From assembly GCA_035341665.1 (NCBI GenBank), contig DAOQVR010000002.1, positions 310,001 through 374,000 of the forward strand: a DNA stretch of 64,000 nucleotides, given 5' to 3'. This document shows positions 1 to 8,020 of the stretch, one piece after another. The notes under the pieces were generated by a model. The model did not search any database. It was not told where the DNA came from and saw only the letters and a list, made by a program, of their open reading frames with translations. This DNA comes from DAOQVR01 sp035341665. GTDB taxonomy: Bacteria; Chloroflexota; Anaerolineae; JAAYZQ01. The position numbers and the translations under genes were made by a program. Position 1 is the stretch's first letter. Each line of letters begins with the position of its first letter.

Positions 1-1366
1 TGGGGTCGTAGCGATAGTGGGTGAAGGCGCCGGTCGCCCGGTCCAGGCGGTTCAGGCCGCCAGATACCGTCCCAATCCAGAGGTCCCCCTGGCGATCCTC
101 GTAAAAGCTCCAGACAGAGTTGTCGCTCAGGCCGGCCGGGTCGCCGGGAACCGAGCGGGTGACGGGGAACTTTTCCGTTGTCCAGCTGTAGCGCGAGACA
201 CCGCCGCCAAACGTGCCGAACCAGAGCACACCCCCCCTGTCCTCGTAGATGGAGATGACACCCAAGCTCCCCAGCGAGGTGGGGTCGCCGGCGACCGGGG
301 CATAGTGGACAAAGGCGGGCGGGTCACAGCCGGGGCAGGGCAGGCGGTTGAGGCTGCCGGCGCTTGAGCCGGCCCACAGCGTGCCACTTCGGTCGACATA
401 GACGACGAGGAGCAGGTTGTCGCCCAGGCTGCCGGGGTCAGAGGGATCCGAGGCATAGCGGGTGCAGCGGCCGGTGGTCGGGTCGAAGGCAGCCAGGCCG
501 CCCGACGTGGCGAGCCAGAGCGTGCCGTCCGGGCCTTCCGCGATCGACGCGACGCTGTTGTCGGGGAGGCTCAAGGGGTCCTGCTGGTCATTCAGGTAGC
601 GCGTGAAACGGCCGGTGGCGCGGTCGAGCCGGTTGAGCCCACCGCCGGTCGTCCCGACCCACAGCGTGCCGCTCGAGTCCTCAAAGAGCGCGGTGATCGC
701 GCCGCTGCTGAGGCCGGACGGGTCGTCCGGGTTGGGCAGGTAGCGCGTCCACACCCCACCCTCGAGGCGGTTGATGCCTTGGGAGACGGTGCCGGCCCAG
801 AGTGCACCGGCACTATCGACCAAGACGTCGCCGACTGCGTCGCTGCTGGGCGTGTTGGGGTCCAGCGGGTCGTGGAAGAGGGCCTCGAACCGCTCGGTGG
901 CGGGGTCGTAGCGGTTCAGGCCCCCGGCGGTGCCGACCCACAGCGAGCCGTCCGCATCCTCCGCAAGGGAGTACACATAGTTGTTGCTGAGGCTCGCCGG
1001 GTCTCCCGGATCGTTCTTGAAGATGCGGAAGGTGTAGCCGTCGTAGCGGTTGAGGCCGTCCTGCGTGCCCAGCCAGAGAAACCCCTGGCTGTCCTGCCAG
1101 ATGGCCTGGACGACGCTCTGGGACAGCCCTTGGTCGAGCGAGAGGTTGGTGAAGCGAACGTCGTTGTCGTGGCGCGGCCGCGCCGCCGCGGTCGGCGGCC
1201 GAGCCGGCTCCGGCCGGTCGACGGCCGCGGGCGTGGCCTGGGGCAGCGGCGTAGGGGTGGACGCACAGGTGGAAAGGAACACGGTGAGCGCGAGGAGAAG
1301 CGGCAGGCCGACGATCGAAACCGCCGCTCGCCAAGGGACAAACCGGCTTCGCTTCCGGTACTCCAT
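1..1366 (-). CDS. Two-component-regulator-propeller protein, N-terminal part (runs off the window)
   Basis: The frame is open from the ATG at 1366 to the window edge, giving about 455 residues with no stop, so the gene is truncated at its 3' end by the window. The start has AGGAGG at good spacing. An N-terminal hydrophobic segment of about 20 residues ends in a Cys (LSTC), a possible but non-ideal lipobox. After a low-complexity linker come at least seven repeats of about 45-50 residues of the type LWVGTxxGLNRYD, the Reg_prop repeat that forms seven-bladed sensor propellers. In known families this precedes a Y_Y_Y domain and then a histidine kinase, GGDEF or HTH output; the output part lies outside the window. 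A hybrid sensor kinase is therefore possible but not shown. Confidence 0.85.
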   Translation of the reverse strand, partial: MEYRKRSRFVPWRAAVSIVGLPLLLALTVFLSTCASTPTPLPQATPAAVDRPEPARPPTAAARPRHDNDVRFTNLSLDQGLSQSVVQAIWQDSQGFLWLGTQDGLNRYDGYTFRIFKNDPGDPASLSNNYVYSLAEDADGSLWVGTAGGLNRYDPATERFEALFHDPLDPNTPSSDAVGDVLVDSAGALWAGTVSQGINRLEGGVWTRYLPNPDDPSGLSSGAITALFEDSSGTLWVGTTGGGLNRLDRATGRFTRYLNDQQDPLSLPDNSVASIAEGPDGTLWLATSGGLAAFDPTTGRCTRYASDPSDPGSLGDNLLLVVYVDRSGTLWAGSSAGSLNRLPCPGCDPPAFVHYAPVAGDPTSLGSLGVISIYEDRGGVLWFGTFGGGVSRYSWTTEKFPVTRSVPGDPAGLSDNSVWSFYEDRQGDLWIGTVSGGLNRLDRATGAFTHYRYDP

Positions 1367-1436
1367 TCTGCCTCCTGTGTCGGCCGGCGAAGGCCCCTTG
1401 CTCCACAACCCGCGGAGGTGGGGTCTCTACCCCCGC

Positions 1437-1465
1437 ACTATATCACGCAACGGGCCTGCGGCCAA
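1437..1465 (-). promoter_or_regulatory. Sigma70-type promoter for the propeller gene
   Basis: Read on the minus strand, a -35 TTGGCC (1460-1465) is followed after 17 bp by TATAGT (1437-1442), preceded by a TGn extended -10. The predicted start near 1430 leaves a leader of about 64 nt before the ATG at 1366. Confidence 0.5.
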
Positions 1466-1902
1466 ATGCGGGCCATGGACCACGGGCATGGACGAGAAGG
1501 GGCGCAGCGCAGGTCTCTGGCACAGTGGCACACTACCCCCTCGCCCTCCCCCTCTTTCGGACCCGCCGTCCACTCCCAAACCCAAGAATAGGTTCTATAA
1601 GGCTCCCAATGTCATCGTCCATCGTCGATCGTCCACGGTCAATCGCCCATCATCCGCCACCCTGAGATAATCGTTTCCCGGAAAACGGGGCATTTGGGAT
1701 AGTACCCTGAAAAAGATGGCACAGTGGCACAGTTCGGTGCGCGCCGTCAGTGGTCTGAGCCTTGCGCCCCCGCCGCCGCACCCCACCGGCACCCGCCAGG
1801 GGCCGCGCCGCGCTGCCGGCGACCCCCCGGCACGACCTTGTGACCGGTCCTGCCTCCTGCCTGGCGACTTGGACGTGGCCCTGCGCCGCGGGCGCGTGGC
1901 TC

Positions 1903-1931
1903 TTGTCTATCGGCAGCGGCTGTGCTATCAT
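1903..1931 (+). promoter_or_regulatory. Sigma70-type promoter for dppA
   Basis: TTGTCT (1903-1908), a 17-bp spacer and TATCAT (1926-1931) give a plausible housekeeping promoter. Transcription would begin near 1938 and leave a leader of about 58 nt to the ATG at 1996. Confidence 0.5.
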
Positions 1932-1995
1932 CCCCCCTGCGCTTGCGCACCCATCTCAACAGCGGGCCGCAGAAGGCCCACACAGGAGGTTTGCC

Positions 1996-2820
1996 ATGAA
2001 GATCTTGATCGCCGCCGATATGGAGGGCGTCACCGGAGTTGTGTCTTGGGACCACGTCGATGCGCAGCACCCGGAGTACCAGCGCTTCCGGAAGCTCATG
2101 ACGGGCGATGTGAACGCCGCCATCCGCGGGGCGTTCGAGGGCGGAGCAGAGGACGTGATCGTCTCGGACGGGCACGGCTCGGGCCGCAATATCCTGATCG
2201 AGGACCTGGACCCCCGCGCCCGGCTGAACAGCGGGAGCCCTTCCCCCTTGTCGATGGTCCAGGGGGCAGACAGCGGGATCGCCGCCGCCATGTTTGTCGG
2301 GTACCATGCGCGCGTGGGCTCGGTGCACGGCATCCTGGACCATACCTGGTCAAGCTCCACCGTGTACAGCGTGAAGGTGAACGGGCAGCTGCTCGGGGAG
2401 ACTGGCTGGAACGCAGCAGTGTGCGGGCACTACGGCGCCCCCGTGATCATGGTCTCCGGCGACCAGACGGTCTGCGCCGAAGCGAGGGACCTGCTGGGGG
2501 GGGTCGAGACGGCGGAGGTGAAGCAGGCCTCCAGCCGGATGGCGGCCCTCTGCCTGCCACCCGAGGTGAGCCAGCGGCTGATCCAGGACGCGGCGTCCCG
2601 TGCCGTGCGCCGGCTGCGCGAAGACAAAGCCCCTGCCCCGTTCCGTGTGACCACCCCGGTCACGCTGGGCGTTGAGCTGATGACCGGCGAGATGGCGGAC
2701 AAGGCCATGCTGCTTCCGGGGCTGCGGCGGACGGGAGGCCGGGCGATCGAGTTCACGGCGGAGAACGTCCCGGCGGTGTACGGCCTCTTCCGCGCCATGG
2801 TGACGGTGGCGCGGGCGTAG
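1996..2820 (+). CDS. dppA: D-aminopeptidase DppA, peptidase family M55
   Basis: 274 residues. The start at 1996 follows AGGAGGT at ideal spacing; the longer open frame upstream has no ribosome site. The protein opens MKILIAADMEGVTG, with the Asp and Glu ligands of the M55 dinuclear zinc site. The further metal/catalytic segments are visible as SDGHGSGRN (about residue 60), GYHAR (about 100) and the NG..LGETGWNA segment. In Bacillus, DppA is a decameric cytoplasmic zinc peptidase releasing D-amino acids from D-Ala peptides, probably from cell-wall turnover. It is the only plus-strand gene here and stands alone between its promoter and a terminator hairpin at 2834. Length matches the family. 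Confidence 0.92.
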   Translation: MKILIAADMEGVTGVVSWDHVDAQHPEYQRFRKLMTGDVNAAIRGAFEGGAEDVIVSDGHGSGRNILIEDLDPRARLNSGSPSPLSMVQGADSGIAAAMFVGYHARVGSVHGILDHTWSSSTVYSVKVNGQLLGETGWNAAVCGHYGAPVIMVSGDQTVCAEARDLLGGVETAEVKQASSRMAALCLPPEVSQRLIQDAASRAVRRLREDKAPAPFRVTTPVTLGVELMTGEMADKAMLLPGLRRTGGRAIEFTAENVPAVYGLFRAMVTVARA

Positions 2821-2833
2821 GAGCCACACGCAC

Positions 2834-2865
2834 CCCGGCCCTCTCCTTCAACGGAGAGGGCCGGG
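2834..2865 (+). terminator. Terminator-type hairpin after dppA
   Basis: A perfect 13-bp stem (2834-2846 with 2853-2865) closes a 6-nt loop TTCAAC, 14 nt after the dppA stop. No T tract follows, so it may act as a bidirectional or Rho-assisted terminator between the convergent dppA and asnS. Confidence 0.6.
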
Positions 2866-2866
2866 T

Positions 2867-3085
2867 GCGGGTATGGAAACCCGCCCTACGTGCTCGCTCC
2901 CCAACACAGACAGAGTTGAGGGCGGGTATGGAAACCCGCCCTACGTGCTCGCTCCCCGACCGAGACAGAGCTGAGGGCGGGTATGGAAACCCGCCCTACG
3001 TGCTCGCTCCGTGACACAGACAGAGTTGAGGGCAGGTATGGAAACCCGCCCTACGTGCTCGCTCCCCGACAGAGACAGAGTTGAG
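2867..3085. repeat. Four direct repeats of a 55-bp unit carrying a hairpin
   Basis: GTATGGAAAC occurs at 2871, 2926, 2981 and 3036, an exact 55-bp period. Each unit holds a hairpin with stem GGCGGGT/ACCCGCC around an ATGGAA loop (the first and last copies are imperfect), then CCCTACGTGCTCGCTCC and a variable tail ending in GAGACAGAG or similar. The array fills the space between dppA and the 3' end of asnS. There are no spacers, so it is not CRISPR. The hairpins may protect or terminate the asnS transcript. A degenerate relative lies inside a glycosyltransferase gene at 51622-51692. Confidence 0.85.
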
Positions 3086-3087
3086 GG

Positions 3088-4425
3088 CTACGGGTAGATG
3101 CGGCCCAGGGTACGGGCGTACGGGATGGTCTCGCGGATGTGCTCCAACCCGCAGACCCAGCGGACCGCGCGCTCGATGCCCATGCCGAACCCGGCGTGAG
3201 GCGTGCTGCCGAAGCGGCGAAGATCCAGGTACCAGGCATACGCCTCGCGGGGCACCCCCACCCGCTCGATCGCTGCCTCCAGGTCCTCGACACGGCTCAT
3301 GCGCTGCCCACCGCCAATGATCTCGCCGTGCCCTTCGGGTGCCAACAGGTCCACCGACTCGCAGACCTCCGGCCGGCCGGGCGTCGGCTCCATGTAAAAG
3401 GCCTTGCACTGGCTGGGGTAATGGTGGACAAAGACCGGCTTCTCAAAGTGCTCGGCAATGGCGGTCTCGTGCGGGCTGCCGAGGTCGCTGCCCCAGGGAA
3501 GCTCCAGCAGGCTCCTCGCTTCGGGATCGGCCGTCTCCGCGCGGATCTGGGCAACGAGGTCGAGCGCATCGTCGTAGCTGATGCGCGGAAAGGGCGGGAC
3601 TATCGTCTCCAGGCGTGCCACGTCGCGCCCGAGCAGGGCAAGCTCCTGCGAACGCTCGCGGAGGACCGCCTGGACAATGGAGCTGATGAACTGCTCCTCG
3701 ATCTCCATGATGCCGGCGAGGTCGCAGAACGCCACCTCGGGCTCGACCATCCAGAACTCGGTCAGGTGCCGCCGTGTCTTGGACTTTTCGGCGCGAAAGG
3801 TCGGGCCAAAGCAGTAGACGCGGCCGAAAGACGCGATGTTGGCCTCGTTGTAGAGCTGGCCCGACTGCGTCAGGTAGGCCGGCTGGCCAAAGTAGTCGGT
3901 CGCGAAGAGGGTCGTCGAATCCTCACAGGCCGACGGCGTCAAGATCGGTGTGTCCACCCCGAGGAAGCCGTTGCCGTCCAGCCAGTCTCGGGTCGCCCGA
4001 ATGATGGTCGCGCGTACGCGCAGGATCGCCCACTGGCGCGACGAGCGCAGCCAGAGATGGCGGTTGTCCATCAAAAAGTCGATGCCGTGCTCCTTGGGGC
4101 TGATGGGATACTCGTCGGCCAGCTGGACGATCTGCACATCGCTCAGGCCGACCTCGTACCCGCCCGGAAAGCCGGGCGCGCGCGTGTCGACGCGCACGGT
4201 GCCGGTGATGATCAGCGACGACTCCTGGCGGACCTTCTGGGCTGCCTCAAAGGCACCGGCGGCAAGCTCTTTCTGAAACGCGACCGCCTGCACGATGCCC
4301 GTGCCGTCGCGCACCTGGAGGAACTGGAGCCGGCCCTTGTCTGTCTTGCTGTACAGCCAGCCGCGGATGGTGACCTCTTGCCCGACGTACGACGCTATCT
4401 TCTCAATGGCAACAACCGGTGGCAT
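3088..4425 (-). CDS. asnS: Asparaginyl-tRNA synthetase
   Basis: 445 residues, class IIb aminoacyl-tRNA synthetase charging tRNA-Asn. I chose the ATG at 4425 (MPPVVAIEKI) because GGGAGGGAAGG lies just upstream; the open frame extends to 4458 without support. An N-terminal OB-fold anticodon domain (about residues 1-110, with IRGWLYSKTDKG) is followed by the catalytic core. Motif 2 is FRAEKSKTRRHLTEFWMVEP, whose TEFWMVEPE segment is typical of AsnRS rather than AspRS. Motif 3 is GFGMGIERAVRWVCG, followed by the AsnRS-like C terminus with IRETIPYAR. It lies 100 bp downstream of aspS and is probably co-transcribed with it. Confidence 0.93.
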   Translation of the reverse strand: MPPVVAIEKIASYVGQEVTIRGWLYSKTDKGRLQFLQVRDGTGIVQAVAFQKELAAGAFEAAQKVRQESSLIITGTVRVDTRAPGFPGGYEVGLSDVQIVQLADEYPISPKEHGIDFLMDNRHLWLRSSRQWAILRVRATIIRATRDWLDGNGFLGVDTPILTPSACEDSTTLFATDYFGQPAYLTQSGQLYNEANIASFGRVYCFGPTFRAEKSKTRRHLTEFWMVEPEVAFCDLAGIMEIEEQFISSIVQAVLRERSQELALLGRDVARLETIVPPFPRISYDDALDLVAQIRAETADPEARSLLELPWGSDLGSPHETAIAEHFEKPVFVHHYPSQCKAFYMEPTPGRPEVCESVDLLAPEGHGEIIGGGQRMSRVEDLEAAIERVGVPREAYAWYLDLRRFGSTPHAGFGMGIERAVRWVCGLEHIRETIPYARTLGRIYP

Positions 4426-4525
4426 CCTTCCCTCCCTCTGCCCAAACCGGCCGCGCACCGATGCCCATAGGGCACCACGCCGCTCCGGCCGGAGTCGAAC
4501 CCGATCGAGCCGCCCGAGCAGTCCC

Positions 4526-5827
4526 CTAGGGCGCCAGGCGGTTCAGGTCGCGCGGGAACAGGGTCGCCTCCCGCAGGTTCTGCCCACGGGTGAGCTGCAT
4601 CACAAAGCGCTCCAGGCCAATGGCAAACCCCCCATGGGGCGGCATGCCGTAGCGGAACGCCTCGAGGTACCCCTCAAAAGAAGCGGCGTCCATCCCGCGC
4701 GCCTCCAGGACCGACAGGTAGTCGGCGTAGAGGTGCAGGCGCTGCCCACCCGTCACGAGCTCGGTGCCCCGAAATAGAAGGTCAAAGGAGTTGGAGTAGG
4801 CCGGGTCTTCCGGGTTGGGATGGGTGTAGAACGGGCGCTTGACCATCGGGTAGCCCGTCACAAAGAGGAAATCGGACCCAGTCTCCTCCTTCGCCCACTC
4901 GCCGAGCCACCGCTCGTGCTGGGGCGAGAGGTCCGGCTCCCCGCGGCAGTCCTCCCCGAACTTGTCCAGGATCAGCTGCTGGGCATCCGGGAAGTAGATG
5001 TGCGGGAATTCGGCGCCCATGGCGGGCGGCTCGACCTCGAGCAGCTCGAGCGCCGCAGCGCACGTCTCCTGGACATGCGCCAGGGTCCCGCGGATGACCT
5101 GCGTGAGCACAGCCATGACGTCGAAATGGTTGCGGATAAAGCCCATCTCGGCATCCAGGCTGACGTACTCGTTGATGTGGCGAATGGTGGCATGCGGCTC
5201 GGCCCGAAAGACCGGGGCGACCTCAAAGACCCGCTCAAAGACGCCGACCATCACCTGCTTGTAGAACTGGGGGCTTTGGGCAAGGAAGGCAGGGCGCCCG
5301 AAATAGTCGATGGCAAAAACGTTGGCGCCGCTCTCAGTGGCGGACTCGACAATCTTGGGCGTCGTGATCTCGACAAAGCCCAGCTCCGTGAGCGCCTTCC
5401 GGTAACCGGCCATGATCCCTGCCGAAAGCTGGAAGGTCGCCCGCTTTTTCGGATGGCGCAGGCCGAGAGCCGCATGGTCGAGGAAGGTGTCGAGATGAGC
5501 CTCCAGGTCAGGCTTGTTGATCGGGAAGGGCAGGCCTTCCAGGACCGGCGAGAGGAGGGTGATGACCGGCTGGTGGATCTCCACGCCGCCGCGCGCCTGC
5601 GCCTCGGCCACAACGGTCCCCTCCAGCTCAATCACGCTCTCGGGCAGCAGACCCTCCGCCTGCTGTCGCTCAACCTTGTCCATAAAGACCTGGGCAATGC
5701 CCGAGGAATCGCGGAGCAGGAGAAAGTTCGCCTTGCCGAGGAGGCGCAGGTTGTGCACCCAGCCCGCTACCCGGACGCGCTCGCCGATGTGGTTCTTCAG
5801 CTCCGATGCCTGTACTCGCATGGTCAT
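4526..5827 (-). CDS. aspS: Aspartyl-tRNA synthetase, archaeal type
   Basis: 433 residues. The start at 5827 (MTMRVQASEL) is preceded by AGAAGGG at good spacing and lies about 34 nt below a consensus promoter; ATG 5821 is an alternative. It has an N-terminal OB fold and then the class II core with FRAEPHATIRHINEYVSLD (motif 2) and GFAIGLERFVMQLTRG (motif 3). At about 430 residues it lacks the large GAD insertion of bacterial AspRS, which places it with archaeal/eukaryotic-type enzymes. These can be discriminating, or non-discriminating (also making Asp-tRNA-Asn for amidation). The neighbouring asnS suggests that direct Asn-tRNA synthesis exists, so a discriminating role is likely but unproven. 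Confidence 0.92.
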   Translation of the reverse strand: MTMRVQASELKNHIGERVRVAGWVHNLRLLGKANFLLLRDSSGIAQVFMDKVERQQAEGLLPESVIELEGTVVAEAQARGGVEIHQPVITLLSPVLEGLPFPINKPDLEAHLDTFLDHAALGLRHPKKRATFQLSAGIMAGYRKALTELGFVEITTPKIVESATESGANVFAIDYFGRPAFLAQSPQFYKQVMVGVFERVFEVAPVFRAEPHATIRHINEYVSLDAEMGFIRNHFDVMAVLTQVIRGTLAHVQETCAAALELLEVEPPAMGAEFPHIYFPDAQQLILDKFGEDCRGEPDLSPQHERWLGEWAKEETGSDFLFVTGYPMVKRPFYTHPNPEDPAYSNSFDLLFRGTELVTGGQRLHLYADYLSVLEARGMDAASFEGYLEAFRYGMPPHGGFAIGLERFVMQLTRGQNLREATLFPRDLNRLAP

Positions 5828-5867
5828 CCCCAACCCTTCTGCCGACGGTCTGCCGTGGAATCGGCGT

Positions 5868-5896
5868 ATCATAGCCGCGAACGGGACGGCTGTCAA
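5868..5896 (-). promoter_or_regulatory. Consensus sigma70 promoter for aspS-asnS
   Basis: On the minus strand TTGACA (5891-5896), exactly 17 bp and TATGAT (5868-5873) form a near-perfect housekeeping promoter. The start near 5861 leaves a leader of about 34 nt. Confidence 0.85.
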
Positions 5897-5981
5897 GAAG
5901 CTCGTTTGGCCTGCGCCGCAGGGGGAAAAAGAAAAGCCGGGCTGCGGCCGGCTTCTCTCACCCCCGCACGAGAGGCAGTGC

Positions 5982-6674
5982 CTACTCGGGATCGATGGGC
6001 CGGTGGGTGCCGTCGCAGAGGGGCTTGTTGCCCGATCGGCCGCAGCAGCAGAGCGTCACCCGGTTTCGGGTCTCCATGGGTTGGCCGTCGGCCCGCTCGA
6101 TCGGAATGCTGCCGGTCACCCACAGGGCGCCCTGGACGGGGCCGCCCGAAGTAATGTCGGTAGTCACTGCGATCTGCTGGGGCAGGTCGGGCTCAAGGTC
6201 GGGCTCACCCGGCTCGAGCGAATAGGCGTAGGAGCCGGAAGGGCAGCGCTCGATCATAGCCATGACCCGCGAGCGCACCTGCGTGTCGTCCGTGTGCGGC
6301 GTCATCTCGAGGATGTCGGTCTTGCGGTCGGCGCAGTAGCCCGAGTGCATGCAAATGGAGTGGTCACGCTTGACGACGATGCCCGTGCCACCCTCGTAGA
6401 CGACCTGGCGCTCCGCCGTCGGGCCGGTGTCCGCCACCTCGGTGCCGTCAAAGTCGACGAGAGAGTGGGTGTTGTCGCAGAAGGGGAAAAAGTCGGACTT
6501 GCCACAGCGGCAGAGATCGTACGACTCGGGCGCCGGGATGTCCCCTTCCTTCTTCCAGGTGAGCGGCTCACCATACTCCGAGACGACCTGGGTCTTGCGG
6601 ACCAGCGGAATGTTGCCGTGGACCACGTAGGGGCCATCACGGGTGACGACGATCTTTTTCTTGTCCTTGGCCAT
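5982..6674 (-). CDS. CDGSH iron-sulfur protein with two CDGSH motifs and a divergent ferredoxin segment
   Basis: 230 residues; the start at 6674 has AAAGGA upstream. An N-terminal CDGSH motif (CRCGKSDFFPFCDNTH, about residues 55-70) and a C-terminal one (CCCGRSGNKPLCDGTH, about 208-223) should each bind a [2Fe-2S] cluster through three Cys and one His. Between them lies a segment with CMHSGYC and a later CPSG, resembling the divergent Fer4_19 single-cluster domain. The three-part layout is known in bacterial CDGSH proteins of unknown physiological role; electron transfer or redox sensing is likely. It has its own promoter and no functional neighbour. Confidence 0.85.
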   Translation of the reverse strand: MAKDKKKIVVTRDGPYVVHGNIPLVRKTQVVSEYGEPLTWKKEGDIPAPESYDLCRCGKSDFFPFCDNTHSLVDFDGTEVADTGPTAERQVVYEGGTGIVVKRDHSICMHSGYCADRKTDILEMTPHTDDTQVRSRVMAMIERCPSGSYAYSLEPGEPDLEPDLPQQIAVTTDITSGGPVQGALWVTGSIPIERADGQPMETRNRVTLCCCGRSGNKPLCDGTHRPIDPE

Positions 6675-6754
6675 TGTGCGTCCTTTGTCCCGACCTACAG
6701 GATTGACGGGATCGTGGCCTGGGCTGCCCGGCCCATCGACGATCCGTGCCGCTC

Positions 6755-6782
6755 AGTATAGCGCATTGCCGGCTCGCGTCAA
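6755..6782 (-). promoter_or_regulatory. Sigma70 promoter for the CDGSH gene
   Basis: TTGACG (6777-6782), 16 bp and TATACT (6755-6760) on the minus strand. The start near 6748 gives a leader of about 75 nt to the ATG at 6674. The promoter lies just past the stop of the acyltransferase gene. Confidence 0.75.
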
Positions 6783-6831
6783 CTCGGCCGGCGTGATCCG
6801 GCATGCCCGCTGGGCGCCCTCCGCCCCAGGC

Positions 6832-8007
6832 TCACAGCACCCGGTCCGCATACGGAATGCGGCGGATCAGGCTGCTCAGCGCAAAGCAGACCGGGACCAG
6901 CACCAGCCCAGCCAGGAGGAACTTGAGCAGGGGGTAGATCATCACACCCGCCGCGAACAGGGCCGCAAAGGTAACCACCGGCTCGTGGATCAGGTAGGCT
7001 GTGTAGGCCGTCCGCGAAAGCTCGCGGGCCAGCGGGCCCTGGCGGTCCAGGTGGCGCCGGAAGAAGTAGACCAGGCCGATGCACATGCCGACGCAGACGA
7101 ACGCCTCCCATTCGGCCGCGACGAGCGACATCAGCACCTCCCCGGCGGGGGCCGGCGCGGTGGGCGCGGCGGCACCCATCAGCAGCTGCACGGGGCCGTT
7201 CAGGGCGATCAGCAGCAGGCCGATCCCCAGCCAGAGCTTGCCCGTCGCATCCGAGAGCGTCGAGAGCCAGCGGCGCCGGTAAGCCAGCAGCCCCAGGATG
7301 AAGAGGGCGATGTACTGTGGCAAGTTCGCGAGCTGCAGGTTGAGAGGCGCGAAACGGCTGTTGACGGGGAATTGGAGACGCACCAGGAAACTGGCGAGCC
7401 CGAGCAGGAGGGCGAAGAGGGCAATCGTCCGGCTCCTGGGAAAGCGCGACTCGGCAGCCGGCGCCGGCGCTGCGGGCCGGACGACCAGCCGCCACACGAC
7501 ATACAGCGCCGAGAAGATGAGCAGTGTCTCGATGAACCAGAGCGGCCCGCCGCCTATCAACCCATAGTCGCGGAAGTAGCCGTGGGTGTACCACGCCCAG
7601 AAAGAGACCCCCAGCTCGTCACGCAGGCCCAGGTAAATGAGCAGCGGCCGGAGGACCCAGGAGTAAAAGGCCAGGGGGATGCCCAGCCGGACCAGGCGGT
7701 CCACCAGGAACTTGCCTGGGCCTTTGCGATCGTAGGAGCCGGGGACAAAGTACGCGGAGACAAGCAAAAAGAGCCCCATGAAGTAGGCCTGGTTGGACCC
7801 GCAGAACCAACTGCCGATCAGGCGCGTGAACCGGTCCTCCCGGCCCTCGAGGTAGATCCAGCCGCCGCTGCCGGCGTAGATGACCATCAGGTGGTGAAGG
7901 ATGACCAGGATGGTCAAGAAGATGCGAATGTTGTCCACATAGAGCAGCCGGCCGGCCGGCTTGGCCGTCGCCGGTGCCGGGCTTGTCCCTTGAGATCTGA
8001 CTCCCAT
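6832..8007 (-). CDS. Acyltransferase-3 family integral membrane protein (first of two)
   Basis: 391 residues from ATG 8007, which follows GGGAGG; the open frame begins three codons earlier without a better site. It opens with the family signature RLLYVDNIRIFLTILVILHH, where the His in the first transmembrane segment is typical of AT3/OpgC-like enzymes. About ten hydrophobic segments follow, with SYDRKGPGKFLVDRLVRLGI after the third. Such proteins O-acylate extracytoplasmic sugars or glycans. The gene lies 13 bp downstream of a paralogue with the same length and layout, so the pair probably arose by tandem duplication. The acyl acceptor is unknown. Confidence 0.85.
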   Translation of the reverse strand: MGVRSQGTSPAPATAKPAGRLLYVDNIRIFLTILVILHHLMVIYAGSGGWIYLEGREDRFTRLIGSWFCGSNQAYFMGLFLLVSAYFVPGSYDRKGPGKFLVDRLVRLGIPLAFYSWVLRPLLIYLGLRDELGVSFWAWYTHGYFRDYGLIGGGPLWFIETLLIFSALYVVWRLVVRPAAPAPAAESRFPRSRTIALFALLLGLASFLVRLQFPVNSRFAPLNLQLANLPQYIALFILGLLAYRRRWLSTLSDATGKLWLGIGLLLIALNGPVQLLMGAAAPTAPAPAGEVLMSLVAAEWEAFVCVGMCIGLVYFFRRHLDRQGPLARELSRTAYTAYLIHEPVVTFAALFAAGVMIYPLLKFLLAGLVLVPVCFALSSLIRRIPYADRVL

Positions 8008-8020
8008 GGCGCGCACCTCC

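Larger units (their letters stand above)
1367..1995. other. Divergent intergenic region (629 bp)
   Basis: No credible gene lies here. It separates the divergently read propeller gene and dppA and carries a promoter for each. A 14-bp direct repeat, GGCACAGTGGCACA, occurs at 1519-1532 and 1718-1731; each copy is itself a doubled GGCACA. A degenerate run of ATCGTCC-like heptamers lies at about 1613-1650. The last 200 bp before dppA are GC-rich without obvious structure. Confidence 0.6.

Noticed and set aside
2867..3085. CRISPR array
   Set aside because: The whole 55-bp unit repeats with a hairpin and no unique spacers, and there are no cas genes nearby.
3139..4470. Long plus-strand open frame of 443 codons opposite asnS
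   Set aside because: It is a GC-rich antisense shadow of a clearly conserved synthetase; the protein has no recognisable domain. The same holds for the long plus-strand frames opposite aspS, the permeases and the glycosyltransferases.
4478..4510. T-loop-like GGGTTCGACTCC on the minus strand between aspS and asnS, suggestive of a tRNA 3' half
   Set aside because: The 60 bases that should precede it are the end of aspS and do not form acceptor, D or anticodon arms. The apparent stem is the simple palindrome CTCCGGCCGGAG.
6810..6829. Terminator after the first acyltransferase gene
   Set aside because: The stem CTGGGCG/CGCCCCAG is short, has a bulge and touches the stop codon, with no T tract. 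It is too weak to call.
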